DNA of 64,000 nt from Granulicella mallensis (GCF_014203225.1 NZ_JACHIO010000012.1:124001-188000); one strand, 5' to 3'; positions 54,670 to 63,801 are shown, counted from the first letter of the stretch. The notes: generated by a model from the sequence alone, not told the origin. Numbers and translations are program-made.

Positions 54670-55176
54670 TTAGAGGACGCTGTCCGTCCTAACGGGGGCA
54701 GGAGCATACATCGTGGGAAAAGCGAGTTGTGGACCAGCGACGCTGATCATTTTTCCCGTTGTGCCGAATTGCAGATGAAGCGTATAGGGGTGCCCATAAT
54801 TCGGAAGCATGCAGAGCGGTGCATAGCCCGTCCAGGTGCAGAGCCAGGGGGTCTCGCTACCTACGAGGCCTTGGCCTGCCTGAGCTCCATTTGACGAATT
54901 GGTTGTTGCGGTAGAACCTGCCTGCGGGGTCGCAGCGGCTCCGGTCTCCTGAGGGCCGAAGGTAATGCCACCGAGCCACACCGGTGTCTGGACATCCACT
55001 GGATACAGGTTCCACTGGATCAGTTGACCGGGATAGACTGCGGAAATTGCTTTATGGGTGCCTTTGCCAACGCTACCTGAAGGGCTGTCGTCATAGATAA
55101 AAACTGTTTTCTCGACAGGACTTCCGGTCATCATCGCAATGACATCGACGAATATCTGAATATTAAGCTTACTCAC
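54670..55176 (-). CDS. AidA/PixA-like protein 1 (168 aa)
   Basis: The N-terminus reads LNIQIFVDVIAMMTGS, EKTVFIYDDSPSGSVGKGTH and KAISAVYPGQLIQWNLYPVD, the clearest copy of the shared pattern. A low-complexity Ala/Gly/Thr/Ser/Asn segment (about residues 80-105) interrupts the domain. A C-terminal strand pair with HPYTLHLQFG follows. First of the four paralogues, 44 bases downstream of the PaaK-like gene. AAAGGAAA lies before the ATG at 55176. Function unknown. Confidence 0.65.
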   Translation of the reverse strand: MSKLNIQIFVDVIAMMTGSPVEKTVFIYDDSPSGSVGKGTHKAISAVYPGQLIQWNLYPVDVQTPVWLGGITFGPQETGAAATPQAGSTATTNSSNGAQAGQGLVGSETPWLCTWTGYAPLCMLPNYGHPYTLHLQFGTTGKMISVAGPQLAFPTMYAPAPVRTDSVL

Positions 55177-55220
55177 TGGGCATTTCCTTTCGCTGAAATC
55201 GTTTATGTGAATGGAACAAT

Positions 55221-56792
55221 TTAGAGCCCGGATCCATCGTTGCCTGATACCACATCAACCAACAAAGGAACCTTACCGACCTCTGTCCGCACCAGATCTG
55301 GAGAGGAAGGAGCGATCAGCCGCAAGCCGAAGTTATATCCGGTGCGTCGTAACGACGCGTCGTTGGCTTCCAGGCTGTTGAATACGGAGAGAGAGCGGAT
55401 CAGGCCATTGATCATGACCGGCGATGCACCTGCCGGACCAAGTCGCTGAGCCACTACCGGAAGCAGCTCAAGATAGGCGGGGGTAGCCACCAATAAGTGC
55501 AGCTCCTTCCGTTCCCGGTAGTTGATGAATTGAACCTCTGCCGCTACTTCATCAATATCGAGGATTCCCTGTTTTTGGAACTCCTGTGCGATGTTTTCGA
55601 ACGCCTGCTTGACGTTGTACTGGGTATCGCCAATATGCATAAAATCGCCACTGCGTCCGACAAACTCGAACTGCGCCGTATTGAGCAAGGGTGTCGCGAG
55701 GTAGGGCCGGCGAATAACCCGGTCACCTATCTTGTAACGGAAGACCGGAGCCTCATTCGCGTGCAAACGTGTGACAACCAGCTCCCCTTCTTCCCCCTCC
55801 GCGACCCATCGGCCATCGGCATCGACAACCTCGATGAAGTGCAGTCCGGGCACCGCCGAAAGTAGATTGGAGTCCTCGCTAAGTTGCAACCCGATCGCTT
55901 CCGCCTGCGTAGCGGCAAAGTAGCTGAGAATAGCGATGTTGGGATAAGCGGTCTTCAAGTCGTCGCGGATCTTCTTCCGCAAGACACCACTGCCATAGAG
56001 CGCCACCCGGAAGCTATCACGCTCTTCAATGTCCAGGCCCTCCGCAAAGCTGGCAAGCAGGGCGATGCTCTGGGTGATGCCCATGATGGCTTTGGTGCCC
56101 GGATAGGACATCATGAGTCGATAGACTTCCGGACTCATGGGGCCCGCCCCGATGTAGTTCACGCCAGGGATCTTCTGCAGGACCCCTCCCACCATCGTTC
56201 CGCTGCTCCACATCTGGTAGTCGGCCAGTGTCGTCGCAACCCATCGCGGCCCACTCTCGCCCAGATGCCGAAGCATCATATGGCGGCCGATAAACTCTCC
56301 AGAAAGCTCGTAGGTGCTCTGTAACTCCTTCAGGGAGTACACCGTCTCAGACGGCTTGCCGGAACTAGTCCCACCGCTGGCTACAACCTCGAAGCCGCCG
56401 CGCTCGATAGGCACGACCATACCGGCCCGGTCCCCTGTAAAGAAATCACGGAAGGTCTCTTTATCAGTGAGCGGAATGGCTTGAAAGTCTTCGAAGCTGT
56501 GGATGCCTCCCGACAGACCGGCCGCGTCCATCCGTTCGCGCCATAAGGGATTGAGTCGCGCGATATTCACTAACTGGCGCAGGCGGCGCAACACAATCGT
56601 GTGTTGTATCTCGATCGGAAGACAATCGTAGGAGACTTGAGTGCGCTGCTCTATGTCTCGCAGCGCAGACAGAAATTGAGGAAGAGCCAGAACTGCTTCA
56701 ATGGAATCCGGGGTTAGCTGATCGTCGGAGATAACCGAATTTGCAAGCTGCTCGTGTGCAGTATCGATTGGAGAGAGAGTAGCTTCGGTCAT
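55221..56792 (-). CDS. PaaK-like adenylate-forming enzyme
   Basis: The 523-residue protein belongs to the phenylacetate-CoA-ligase-like branch of adenylate-forming enzymes. Motifs are SGGTSSGKPSET (phosphate loop), VALYGSGVLRKKIRDDLK, SYFAATQAEAIGLQ, FRYKIGDRV (ATP-ribose Asp) and a C-terminal RTEVGKVPLLV in which the Lys is placed like the catalytic A10 lysine. It should activate a carboxylic acid as acyl-AMP and pass it to CoA or another acceptor. Its ATG overlaps the TAA of the upstream decarboxylase (TAATG), so translation is coupled. No carrier protein is encoded next to it. Substrate unknown. Confidence 0.85.
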   Translation of the reverse strand: MTEATLSPIDTAHEQLANSVISDDQLTPDSIEAVLALPQFLSALRDIEQRTQVSYDCLPIEIQHTIVLRRLRQLVNIARLNPLWRERMDAAGLSGGIHSFEDFQAIPLTDKETFRDFFTGDRAGMVVPIERGGFEVVASGGTSSGKPSETVYSLKELQSTYELSGEFIGRHMMLRHLGESGPRWVATTLADYQMWSSGTMVGGVLQKIPGVNYIGAGPMSPEVYRLMMSYPGTKAIMGITQSIALLASFAEGLDIEERDSFRVALYGSGVLRKKIRDDLKTAYPNIAILSYFAATQAEAIGLQLSEDSNLLSAVPGLHFIEVVDADGRWVAEGEEGELVVTRLHANEAPVFRYKIGDRVIRRPYLATPLLNTAQFEFVGRSGDFMHIGDTQYNVKQAFENIAQEFQKQGILDIDEVAAEVQFINYRERKELHLLVATPAYLELLPVVAQRLGPAGASPVMINGLIRSLSVFNSLEANDASLRRTGYNFGLRLIAPSSPDLVRTEVGKVPLLVDVVSGNDGSGL

Positions 56793-58339
56793 TATTGAGC
56801 CACCATCGTTCCGTCGAGGGCCTGTACGTCCCAGGACTTCATAATTTCTGCGGCCTTGCTCCGTATTTCAAATATCAAAGCAGCTATGTGGTCCATCTCT
56901 ATTTCATGGTTCATCATGACAATGCGAAGCACGTTTCTACCCTCGATCTCTACTTTGGAAATAAAAAATCGCCCACCATCGCGAATAGCATCGCGCAGAG
57001 TAAGTTGCAGTTCACTTATCTGGGCGGAGTCGAATCCCTTGGGCCTGTATTCAAAGCACAAGATATTTGCCTCCGGTTCGTGGACAGTTGCAAAATCCGG
57101 CAGGGACGAGAGATAGCTATAGGCATCCCAGGTGAGATCTACCAAATACTCCAGCTTTTGTGCGATAACTTGTGGCCCGAACATAGCCCAGATCAACCAT
57201 AGGTTGAGAATCGCCGGACGCTTCGTGCATTCAAAGTTCTTCGCACCACTCTCAAATCGCGTCATGGAATTCTCGTGATGATCAAAGACGTAGCTGGCCT
57301 CTTGCGAAAAGGCGCCGCGTGCCTTCGACCGGTCACGATAGAACAAGAGCGTGCAGAGGGCTGGGACAAACAAGGTCTTGTGCGCATCAATGCAGAAGGA
57401 GTCTGCTCGTTCGATTCCACGCAGCCTGGGTCTGAGTCGCTCCGATAGCAGAAAAGCGCCACAGTGTGCCGCATCTACGTGGAGCCATATGCCATGTTCT
57501 TCTGCAAAATCAGCCAGTTCTTCGAGGGGATCGATGGCCCCAACGGGTGTAGTACCCGCCGAGATAACCAGGCAGAAAATGTCTTTGCCTTCCGCAAGCG
57601 CTTCCTTGAGGATAGGGACCGCTCTACGAACACAGATCTGGCGGCGATCGTTGAGTGGCAGACGGATGATATTGTCCTGGCCAATTCCAATGATTCCAGG
57701 GACCCGGCATACGCTGTAGTGGATGTCATCACTTACTGCGATAGCAGGAGTACCGTTTCGCCGCGTAACACCGGTCTTCCAACTGGCATACAGGCGGTCG
57801 TTCCGTGCAGCGAGAACCGCCGTAAGGTTTGCCAGAGAACCACCTGACGTCGTGATCATGTCGCAGGTATCGGGATCCCATCCGATGCGACGGGCAAACT
57901 CTTCCGCGATGATCTTATCGGCGACATTGGCAAGCTGCCCGGCCTCATAAAACGAAGCAGGCTGTGGCGAAATGGCCGTGATCATATCGAAGACCGCAGC
58001 TACAGGGAAGACAGAAGAAAACTGCCGTGCCATATAGCCGGTAGATCCGACCTTAATGCTGGTTCGGAAGTACAGGTCGATAATCTTGGAGAATCGCTCA
58101 GGATCGAAGGGAGCGTCAGATCCGCTATGAGCGGTCATGAGTCCACGCGCTTCAGACATCAAGTCTTCAGGCTGTTCGAGCGTAACGCCTTCTATTTTTT
58201 TCCGGCGCAGCAACTCGCTGATCTTTTCAATCGCAACTTGAGCGGAGAGATCGAACGTGGATGGTGAGAAGGCGCACCGGAAATTTTCGGCGCAAGAATT
58301 CTGCCCATTAAGAATGGGCTCTTCCTTTTGGAACAACAT
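56792..58339 (-). CDS. Pyridoxal-phosphate-dependent group II decarboxylase
   Basis: The 515-residue protein has the fold-type I decarboxylase signature: TSGGSLANLTAVLAARN (163-180), HVDAAHCGA (287-295) and the PLP Schiff-base Lys321 in CIDAHKTLFVP. This places it with glutamate, tyrosine or aromatic amino acid decarboxylases and cysteine-sulfinate decarboxylase-like proteins; the substrate cannot be fixed. AAGGAG is seven bases before ATG 58339. It heads a six-gene minus-strand operon with a PaaK-like enzyme and four AidA-like proteins. The 544-base AT-rich upstream gap marks it as the operon start. Confidence 0.9.
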   Translation of the reverse strand: MLFQKEEPILNGQNSCAENFRCAFSPSTFDLSAQVAIEKISELLRRKKIEGVTLEQPEDLMSEARGLMTAHSGSDAPFDPERFSKIIDLYFRTSIKVGSTGYMARQFSSVFPVAAVFDMITAISPQPASFYEAGQLANVADKIIAEEFARRIGWDPDTCDMITTSGGSLANLTAVLAARNDRLYASWKTGVTRRNGTPAIAVSDDIHYSVCRVPGIIGIGQDNIIRLPLNDRRQICVRRAVPILKEALAEGKDIFCLVISAGTTPVGAIDPLEELADFAEEHGIWLHVDAAHCGAFLLSERLRPRLRGIERADSFCIDAHKTLFVPALCTLLFYRDRSKARGAFSQEASYVFDHHENSMTRFESGAKNFECTKRPAILNLWLIWAMFGPQVIAQKLEYLVDLTWDAYSYLSSLPDFATVHEPEANILCFEYRPKGFDSAQISELQLTLRDAIRDGGRFFISKVEIEGRNVLRIVMMNHEIEMDHIAALIFEIRSKAAEIMKSWDVQALDGTMVAQ

Positions 58340-58883
58340 CGTACATCTCCTTACCTGACGTAACAGTGCTCAGCGGTTGCGATTTACGACCAACGGGAGA
58401 CCCAACTCGTACTACTTACATCAATTGCTGTGATCAGGTTGACTCACCACAGGCAATAGCTGATGAAGGAATGATTAAAAAGCTACAACAGAATCGTTAA
58501 AATGATCAATCCTCACCACGAAGTTTCAATCGGTAAATTGACTGGGGAAAATTTCATTTAATAACTTTTTCGCCCCTGATGTCGGGAGTTCTTTCTACTT
58601 GCAAATATCGGTTTGCCCTATCGCTGCGGATGAGCTCGCACTGAAACAAAAGAAACCAGCTCTTCTGCATGGTCGACACAAAGTTTCATTCCTGAAGCAT
58701 TTTTTTTGAAAATTAAAAACGTCATTAATTTTTTAAACACAGTATTTTAAATATTCCGAAAGGTGTAGTTACCGCGCATTGCCCAGTAGATCACGAAAAT
58801 TACCACGTAGAGGGCGATATATTCTCTACGTGGTAATTTTTAGAAAAAATAATTAAATATATTCGTGTATTTCGCGGCTGTTA
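58340..58883. other. AT-rich intergenic region upstream of the decarboxylase operon
   Basis: About 0.54 kb, markedly more AT-rich than its surroundings, especially 58490-58570 and 58680-58860. No gene was found. It must carry the promoter and regulatory sites of the six-gene operon. I looked for a sigma54 -24/-12 pair on the minus strand and found none convincing. A terminator-like stem lies at 58796-58840. AT-richness suggests transferred or silenced DNA. Confidence 0.6.
58796..58840. terminator. Bidirectional hairpin terminator after ogt
   Basis: Arms 58796-58812 and 58824-58840 are perfect 17-bp reverse complements with an 11-base loop, ending in ATTTT on both strands. It is placed 43 bases downstream of the ogt stop. 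Confidence 0.75.
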
Positions 58884-59447
58884 CTAACCGAACAAAGTTG
58901 GCTGAGCTACTCGGTCAACGTGCGACTCAGACAGGGATCTTTTGGCTGCTATCCCACGTGCAGGTCTAGCGTTGCCTTCCAAGTCCAGCAAGCGCGCTTT
59001 CCTATCAAGGCCGCCTGCGAACCCTGTTAGTTTGCCGGATGATCCAATCACACGATGGCATGGAACAATGATAGAGATCGGATTTCTGCCATTGGCGGCG
59101 CCAACTGCTCGTGTTGCTTTAGGATTCCCTAACTGTTTCGCAAGTTGGCCGTAACTCCGCGTCTCGCCGAAGGGTATAGCCAGAAGAGCTTCCCAGACAT
59201 TCTTCTGGAACCGAGTGCCTCTCATATCAAGCGGAAGCGAAAATGACTTTCGTTTTCCCCTAAAGTATTCACCCAACTGGCTCTCTGTTTCGAGAAGGAT
59301 AGGATGTTTCTCATCCTCCGCAAGTTTTCCCAAACGTACTCGGCGCGGATTGTTGTTCTCCCAAAGAATGGCAACGAGTCCTTTATCGCTCGCTACAAGC
59401 TTTAACTTTCCGACGAGAGAATCGATGATTTTGTAGACCATAGTCAT
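58884..59447 (-). CDS. ogt: Methylated-DNA--protein-cysteine S-methyltransferase
   Basis: The 187-residue protein removes alkyl groups from O6-alkylguanine. The active-site PCHRV is preceded by RAVGAANGRNPISIIV and followed by GKLTGFAGGLDRKA(R)LL, all conserved. The helix-turn-helix region FQKNVWEALLAIPFGETRSY, then GQLAKQLG, is intact. About 25 basic residues after the domain are unusual but not disabling. Not fused to Ada. Monocistronic, with a terminator stem downstream. Confidence 0.95.
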   Translation of the reverse strand: MTMVYKIIDSLVGKLKLVASDKGLVAILWENNNPRRVRLGKLAEDEKHPILLETESQLGEYFRGKRKSFSLPLDMRGTRFQKNVWEALLAIPFGETRSYGQLAKQLGNPKATRAVGAANGRNPISIIVPCHRVIGSSGKLTGFAGGLDRKARLLDLEGNARPARGIAAKRSLSESHVDRVAQPTLFG

Positions 59448-59572
59448 TGCCTTTTTCTATGATGACGCGAAGGCCAACAAGATGCATCTCACTCTACAGA
59501 GAGTAATGCAGAGGGCTTCAAGAGTAAGCTTGTGCTTGTGAAGCACCAACCGCAAAATATAAGACGAGGTCA

Positions 59573-59893
59573 ATGATGAACAATGATCCTTCACAGAAAT
59601 TAATGGGCCGGTTCAAGATCGAGCGCGAGGGCCAGATCTCCTACCTTGCCTATGAGATCGACGGCCATAAATCAATATCGCTTTTGCATACCAAAGTGGC
59701 TCCTGCACTTCGAAGTCGCGGTATCGCCACAGAGCTTGCCCAAATGGCGTTTGAATATGCAAAGGAGAACCACTTGAAGGTCGAAATCATTTGTCCGTTT
59801 GTCTATCACTTTCTCAATAAACATCCTGAGTACAAACCGCTTGTCCGAACCTCCTCTGCCTACAATCCTGCGGCTTCAACCAACTCCCGGTAA
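59573..59893 (+). CDS. GNAT-like N-acetyltransferase (YjdJ/PF14542 type)
   Basis: The 106-residue protein is a minimal GNAT domain: ISYLAYEIDGHKSISLLHTK, VAPALRSRGIATELAQMAFEYAK with the RxxGxA acetyl-CoA loop, and IICPFVYHFLNKHPEYKPLV. It matches the small Acetyltransf_CG family, whose substrates are poorly known. Its 3-prime end overlaps the convergent mug gene by 34 bases. Start at the first or second of two consecutive ATG codons (59573, 59576). Confidence 0.88.
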   Translation: MMNNDPSQKLMGRFKIEREGQISYLAYEIDGHKSISLLHTKVAPALRSRGIATELAQMAFEYAKENHLKVEIICPFVYHFLNKHPEYKPLVRTSSAYNPAASTNSR

Positions 59894-60486
59894 GCAGTGA
59901 CCAAATTTTCAAGAGTGAAGGCACGGTTAAGTCCGCTGGGGTTCGGTAGCACCCATACCTTGGCACCGCCAAAACGCATAGACTGCTGCCCCCACGGAAG
60001 CTCCCGCTGATTAAAGATCGCCGAACACGCTGGCTTTCCCAGAAAGGCAATGTAACGTGGACCATACTGCCGGATCTTCCGCTCCAGTTCAGGACGCGCG
60101 TCAATAAAATCACTTTTCCTCAGATCGTTGGCACAGACCGTGGGCCTTTCTACAGCGGAAGTGAGCCCACAGCGATAGTCAAGCAACGAACAGGCATGTT
60201 CAGGCAGTATTTGTTTCGGCGTGAATCCCGAAAGATGAAGAACACACCAGAAGCGATTGCTGCGGCCAGCGAAATGGTATCCAAGTACAGCCGAACGCAG
60301 ACCGGGATTGATTCCGCAGAAGACTACGCTCAAACCATTTGCGAGGATATCAGGGAGACCCTGAATGGGATTTTCAGCTGGCATGGTTTGACGATTCATC
60401 ACACTTGTACCTTGCCGTAAGGATGCGGCGGCTAATCTATTCTCAGCGCTCCTGGGCATGAAGATGTCCTTTTCCGGCATCTCCAT
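59860..60486 (-). CDS. mug: G/U mismatch-specific uracil-DNA glycosylase (Mug-like)
   Basis: The 208-residue protein has the Mug/TDG motifs GINPGLRSA (catalytic Asn region), GYHFAGRSNRFW and VLPNPSGLN. The order matches E. coli Mug, which removes uracil or ethenocytosine mispaired with guanine. The first 40 residues are variable, and the start could be a later Met. The gene converges with the GNAT gene and lies in a DNA-repair neighbourhood (ogt, ATL). Confidence 0.9.
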   Translation of the reverse strand: MEMPEKDIFMPRSAENRLAAASLRQGTSVMNRQTMPAENPIQGLPDILANGLSVVFCGINPGLRSAVLGYHFAGRSNRFWCVLHLSGFTPKQILPEHACSLLDYRCGLTSAVERPTVCANDLRKSDFIDARPELERKIRQYGPRYIAFLGKPACSAIFNQRELPWGQQSMRFGGAKVWVLPNPSGLNRAFTLENLVTAYRELVEAAGL

Positions 60487-60498
60487 GATGCTGCAGTT

Positions 60499-61332
60499 TT
60501 AGACAAAGCGGCCAAACATCTCGTTGAGTTGTCGATTAAGAGACCCGCCTGCCAATCCATTGAAGGAGCCGTCCCTCAACTGTTTCGCCGCCGCTAATGT
60601 CGCGCCCCATGAAATCTGCGCGAGAGCGCCACCCACGCTGATCCTTCGCACGCCGAGATCGGCATACTCCGCAAGGGTAGTACCTGGTCCTACCACCAGA
60701 ATATTGACCGGCTTAGGTGCCACTGCTTTCACGAGCGCGATGACGTCCTCCTTCGTGCTCAGGGCCGGCATGCCCAGACCCGGCGCATAGAGGCAATCGG
60801 CGCCAGCATCGGCCAGCGCAACCAGCTTATCGATCGCAACGGAGACAGATCCCCCAATCAACAGTCCCTCCGTGCGGCCCACTAACAGTACGTCTTCACC
60901 TGTTTTATCGATGGCGGCACGTGCGGCACGAATCCGTTCCACGGCGAGAGACGTTTCGTAGAGCTTATTTACATCGCCAACGACCCGGTCCTCAATAGAC
61001 AATCCCGCCACACCGCTTTTTACCGCGAGTGTGACATTCGCCGCTACATCCTGGAGATCGGCAGCAAAACCGGATTCGAAATCGGCGTTCACCGGCAAAT
61101 CGACAGCGCCGCTGACGGCAGTCAGATGTTGCAAAACATCGCCAAGTGTCACCGCGTAGTCTGGTCTACCTATGGTCCATGCAAACCCTGTGCTGGTGGT
61201 AGCCAGAGCGGCAAACCCCAGGTCCTGGAATATCCTGGCACTTCCTATATCCCAGGGGTTCGGAAGAACAAAGCAGCCCTGTTGATGAAGAGCACGAAAT
61301 GCAGCGCGTTTTTCAACGAGAGTTCTAGACAT
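60499..61332 (-). CDS. Isocitrate lyase/PEP mutase superfamily enzyme
   Basis: From ATG 61332 (AGGAGG six bases upstream) the product is 277 residues. It has the superfamily motifs GCFVLPNPWDIGSARIFQDL, LPVNADFESGF (metal Asp), GLSIEDRV and LLVGRTEG. The active-site loop lacks the KKCGH motif of true isocitrate lyase, placing it with PEP mutase, oxaloacetate decarboxylase or C-C lyases that act on 2-substituted 3-carbon acids. Substrate unknown. The longer open frame to 61407 adds residues with no family match. Confidence 0.87.
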   Translation of the reverse strand: MSRTLVEKRAAFRALHQQGCFVLPNPWDIGSARIFQDLGFAALATTSTGFAWTIGRPDYAVTLGDVLQHLTAVSGAVDLPVNADFESGFAADLQDVAANVTLAVKSGVAGLSIEDRVVGDVNKLYETSLAVERIRAARAAIDKTGEDVLLVGRTEGLLIGGSVSVAIDKLVALADAGADCLYAPGLGMPALSTKEDVIALVKAVAPKPVNILVVGPGTTLAEYADLGVRRISVGGALAQISWGATLAAAKQLRDGSFNGLAGGSLNRQLNEMFGRFV

Positions 61333-61440
61333 CAAAGACCTCCTGGTTACAAAAGGTAAATCCTGTTTCAGGATTTGACAGCCCTGATAGCTGTCGGTGG
61401 ACCACAATGTCTCAAGACCTGAAGATAGGGCTGTCTCTTT

Positions 61441-61821
61441 TTACTCCCATGGTTTTAAAAAGTGCTCGTACTTCTCCATGTCGACATGCTTGCCAGAAAA
61501 CTTGATACCTTCCATCTGCAGGCGCAGTCGTTGCTCAGCCGTACCCTCACCGCGCACCTTGATCTCTCCGCCCACACCTACCACACGATGCCAAGGTAAA
61601 GCGTCTGGGTCTATCCGCAGCAACCGCGCCACCGCGCGATGGTAGAGAGGATATCCTGCCGCAGCCGCGACCTTTCCATAGGTACTCACTTTGCCTTTGG
61701 GAATAGAACGGATGACGCGACGGAACGCGGCATCGCGATCGTCGTTCGGCCTCATCCCGGACTTGATGAGTTGCCTCTTCAGCTTGTTCCTATCGACAGG
61801 TTCGATTCCAAATGTCGGCAT
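61441..61821 (-). CDS. Alkyltransferase-like protein (ATL)
   Basis: From ATG 61821 the product is 126 residues with an MGMT-type DNA-binding core (SIPKGKVSTYGKVAAAAGYP, RAVARLLR). The motif PWHRVVG has Trp in place of the catalytic Cys. ATL proteins bind O6-alkylguanine without repairing it and recruit nucleotide excision repair. It ends about 2 kb upstream of ogt. Eight bases separate its start from the DoxX stop. Confidence 0.9.
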   Translation of the reverse strand: MPTFGIEPVDRNKLKRQLIKSGMRPNDDRDAAFRRVIRSIPKGKVSTYGKVAAAAGYPLYHRAVARLLRIDPDALPWHRVVGVGGEIKVRGEGTAEQRLRLQMEGIKFSGKHVDMEKYEHFLKPWE

Positions 61822-61829
61822 GGAAACGA

Positions 61830-62348
61830 TTATTCTACTTTCAAGCGCCTCTTGACGAGACCATCTATCGATAACGGTCCTGAACCACCCAGGACGAGTG
61901 TCGCGAGGCAAGCGAGATAGAGCAAGTCGCACTCATAACCCGGCGGCCCGAACTGAGCGCCAGCAGCAGTCACAGCCTTAATCTTGATGGAGCTAAAACC
62001 GTAGGGCAGATGCACCGTAAAAACAGCTACCAGTAGAACCACGGCCATCGGTAAGCTGGCGAGCGGCACAAATGCGCCCAGAAGAACAGCCAGGCCGCCG
62101 AACAATTCGATCAGAATCGTGAGCCAGGCCATAAGATGTGGACTCGGCACACCAAGAGCATGCAGAATCACGGCAAAGGCTTCAGGGCCTTTGGTCAACT
62201 TTGCGTAACCGTGCTGCATAAAACCGTAGCCAACGATCAGTCGTATGGGAATGGGTGCCCAGCGGTTGAGAGGATATCGATAGAGCGAGTCAAAGTAGCC
62301 AAAGAGTGACGCTTTATCACGGTTTGATGTTTCACTCTGATTGTTCAT
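61830..62348 (-). CDS. DoxX family membrane protein
   Basis: The 172-residue protein has four transmembrane helices and the DoxX pattern PIRLIVGYGFMQHGYAKLTK, followed by the helix LIELFGGLAVLLGAFVPLAS. DoxX-like proteins are linked to thiosulfate/quinone redox and oxidative stress, but the individual function is unknown. Upstream of ATL on the same strand and probably cotranscribed. Confidence 0.85.
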   Translation of the reverse strand: MNNQSETSNRDKASLFGYFDSLYRYPLNRWAPIPIRLIVGYGFMQHGYAKLTKGPEAFAVILHALGVPSPHLMAWLTILIELFGGLAVLLGAFVPLASLPMAVVLLVAVFTVHLPYGFSSIKIKAVTAAGAQFGPPGYECDLLYLACLATLVLGGSGPLSIDGLVKRRLKVE

Positions 62349-62581
62349 GCTGGATCAACTCTCCTGTTAAAGGGCGCGATGCCGCAGACATTCTGAAAGG
62401 AAACACACACCAACGCATACTGTTAGAGTCTCCTGGGCGCGATAGGTTACGTTCGAACATCAAACCACGGTTCCCCCCGGAGACGGACACCTCTTCGTTC
62501 CACATGTCATGGCAGCGCGACAGCCGTTGCTCCATCGGAATAAGATGAAACACGCAATTTGCAGGTAAAGGGGATGAATAG

Positions 62582-63784
62582 ATGAGTGCAGGCAGTGGAA
62601 TGGACCGGCGGTCGTTCTTGCAGACAATAGGCTCGGTGGGACTCATGGGAGCCTTGCCGGAATCGGCCTTCGCAGCGCATACCGGAAGTGGACATATCGT
62701 GCATGAGATCGCACAGCCATCGCAGGAGACGGAGGCGAAACCCAGCCACACCATTCGCTTCGCCGTATGCGGCATGAGCCACGACCACATCTACGGAATG
62801 ATCGGCGCCATCCAACGCGGCGGTGGTGTCATGGTGGCGGCCTATGGCTCAGAACCGGATAAGATTGCCACGTTCCGCAAGCGCTTCCCCGACGTCAAAG
62901 TCGCCTCTTCGGAAGAGGAGATCCTGAACGATCAGTCGATCCAGTTGGTTATGAGCTCGAAGATCGCCAGCGAGCGTGCCGCCCTTGGCATCAAAGTAAT
63001 GAAGCACGGCAAGGATTACCTGAGCGACAAACCCGGCATCACGACACTGGAGCAGCTTGCCGAAGTTCGGAAGACCATCGCCGAAACCAAGCGCATCTAC
63101 GGCATCATGTACAGCGAGCTGCTGGAGGTGAAAGCAGCGGTCAAGGCTGGAGAATTGGTCCAGGCAGGAGCGATCGGCCGCGTCATCCAGACCATCAACA
63201 TTGCGCCGCACCAGATCATGCAGAAGGTCGGCGACAACGGCGGCGGAGCACCCCGCCCCGACTGGTTCTGGAACCCCGATCAGTACGGCGGCATTCTCTG
63301 CGATATCGGCTCGCACCAGGTGGATCAATTTCTCTACTACACAGGATCGACGAAGGCTGAAATCGTCGAGTCGCAGATCGCCAATATCGCGCACCCGGAG
63401 CACCCGCGCTTCCAGGACTTCGGAGACATGGTTCTGCGCGGCAATAAGGGGTTCGGCTACGTTCGGCTGGACTGGTTCACGCCCGACGCGCTCGGAACCT
63501 GGGGTGACGGAAGACTCTTCATCCTCGGCACGCAAGGGTATATCGAGGTGCGTAAGTACACCGACGTCGCCGTCAAACCCCAGGGCAACAACCTCTTTAT
63601 CGTGGACGGAAAGCAATCGCGCTACATCGACTGCAACAACATCGATCTGCCCTTCGGCCCCCAGTTTGTCGCGGATATCGTCAACCGCACGCACACGGCG
63701 CAGGACCAGGAACAGGCTCTCTTAGCCGCAGAATTGGTCATCACCGCGCAGAAGAACGCCAAGTTCGTACATATGAACGCCTAA
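62582..63784 (+). CDS. Tat-exported Gfo/Idh/MocA family oxidoreductase
   Basis: The 400-residue protein begins with a twin-arginine signal (MDRRSFLQTIGSVGLMGALP from residue 7). It then shows a dinucleotide-fold core and the Gfo/Idh/MocA segments FRKRFPDVKVASSEEEIL, GKDYLSDKPGITTLEQ (the EKP-like motif reads DKP) and GGAPRPDWFWNPDQYGGIL, then DIGSHQVDQFLYY. NAD(P) is carried folded through Tat in glucose-fructose oxidoreductase-like relatives. The sugar or inositol substrate is unknown. A terminator hairpin follows. Confidence 0.9.
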   Translation: MSAGSGMDRRSFLQTIGSVGLMGALPESAFAAHTGSGHIVHEIAQPSQETEAKPSHTIRFAVCGMSHDHIYGMIGAIQRGGGVMVAAYGSEPDKIATFRKRFPDVKVASSEEEILNDQSIQLVMSSKIASERAALGIKVMKHGKDYLSDKPGITTLEQLAEVRKTIAETKRIYGIMYSELLEVKAAVKAGELVQAGAIGRVIQTINIAPHQIMQKVGDNGGGAPRPDWFWNPDQYGGILCDIGSHQVDQFLYYTGSTKAEIVESQIANIAHPEHPRFQDFGDMVLRGNKGFGYVRLDWFTPDALGTWGDGRLFILGTQGYIEVRKYTDVAVKPQGNNLFIVDGKQSRYIDCNNIDLPFGPQFVADIVNRTHTAQDQEQALLAAELVITAQKNAKFVHMNA

Positions 63785-63801
63785 GACGAGATCACAAAGA
63801 G

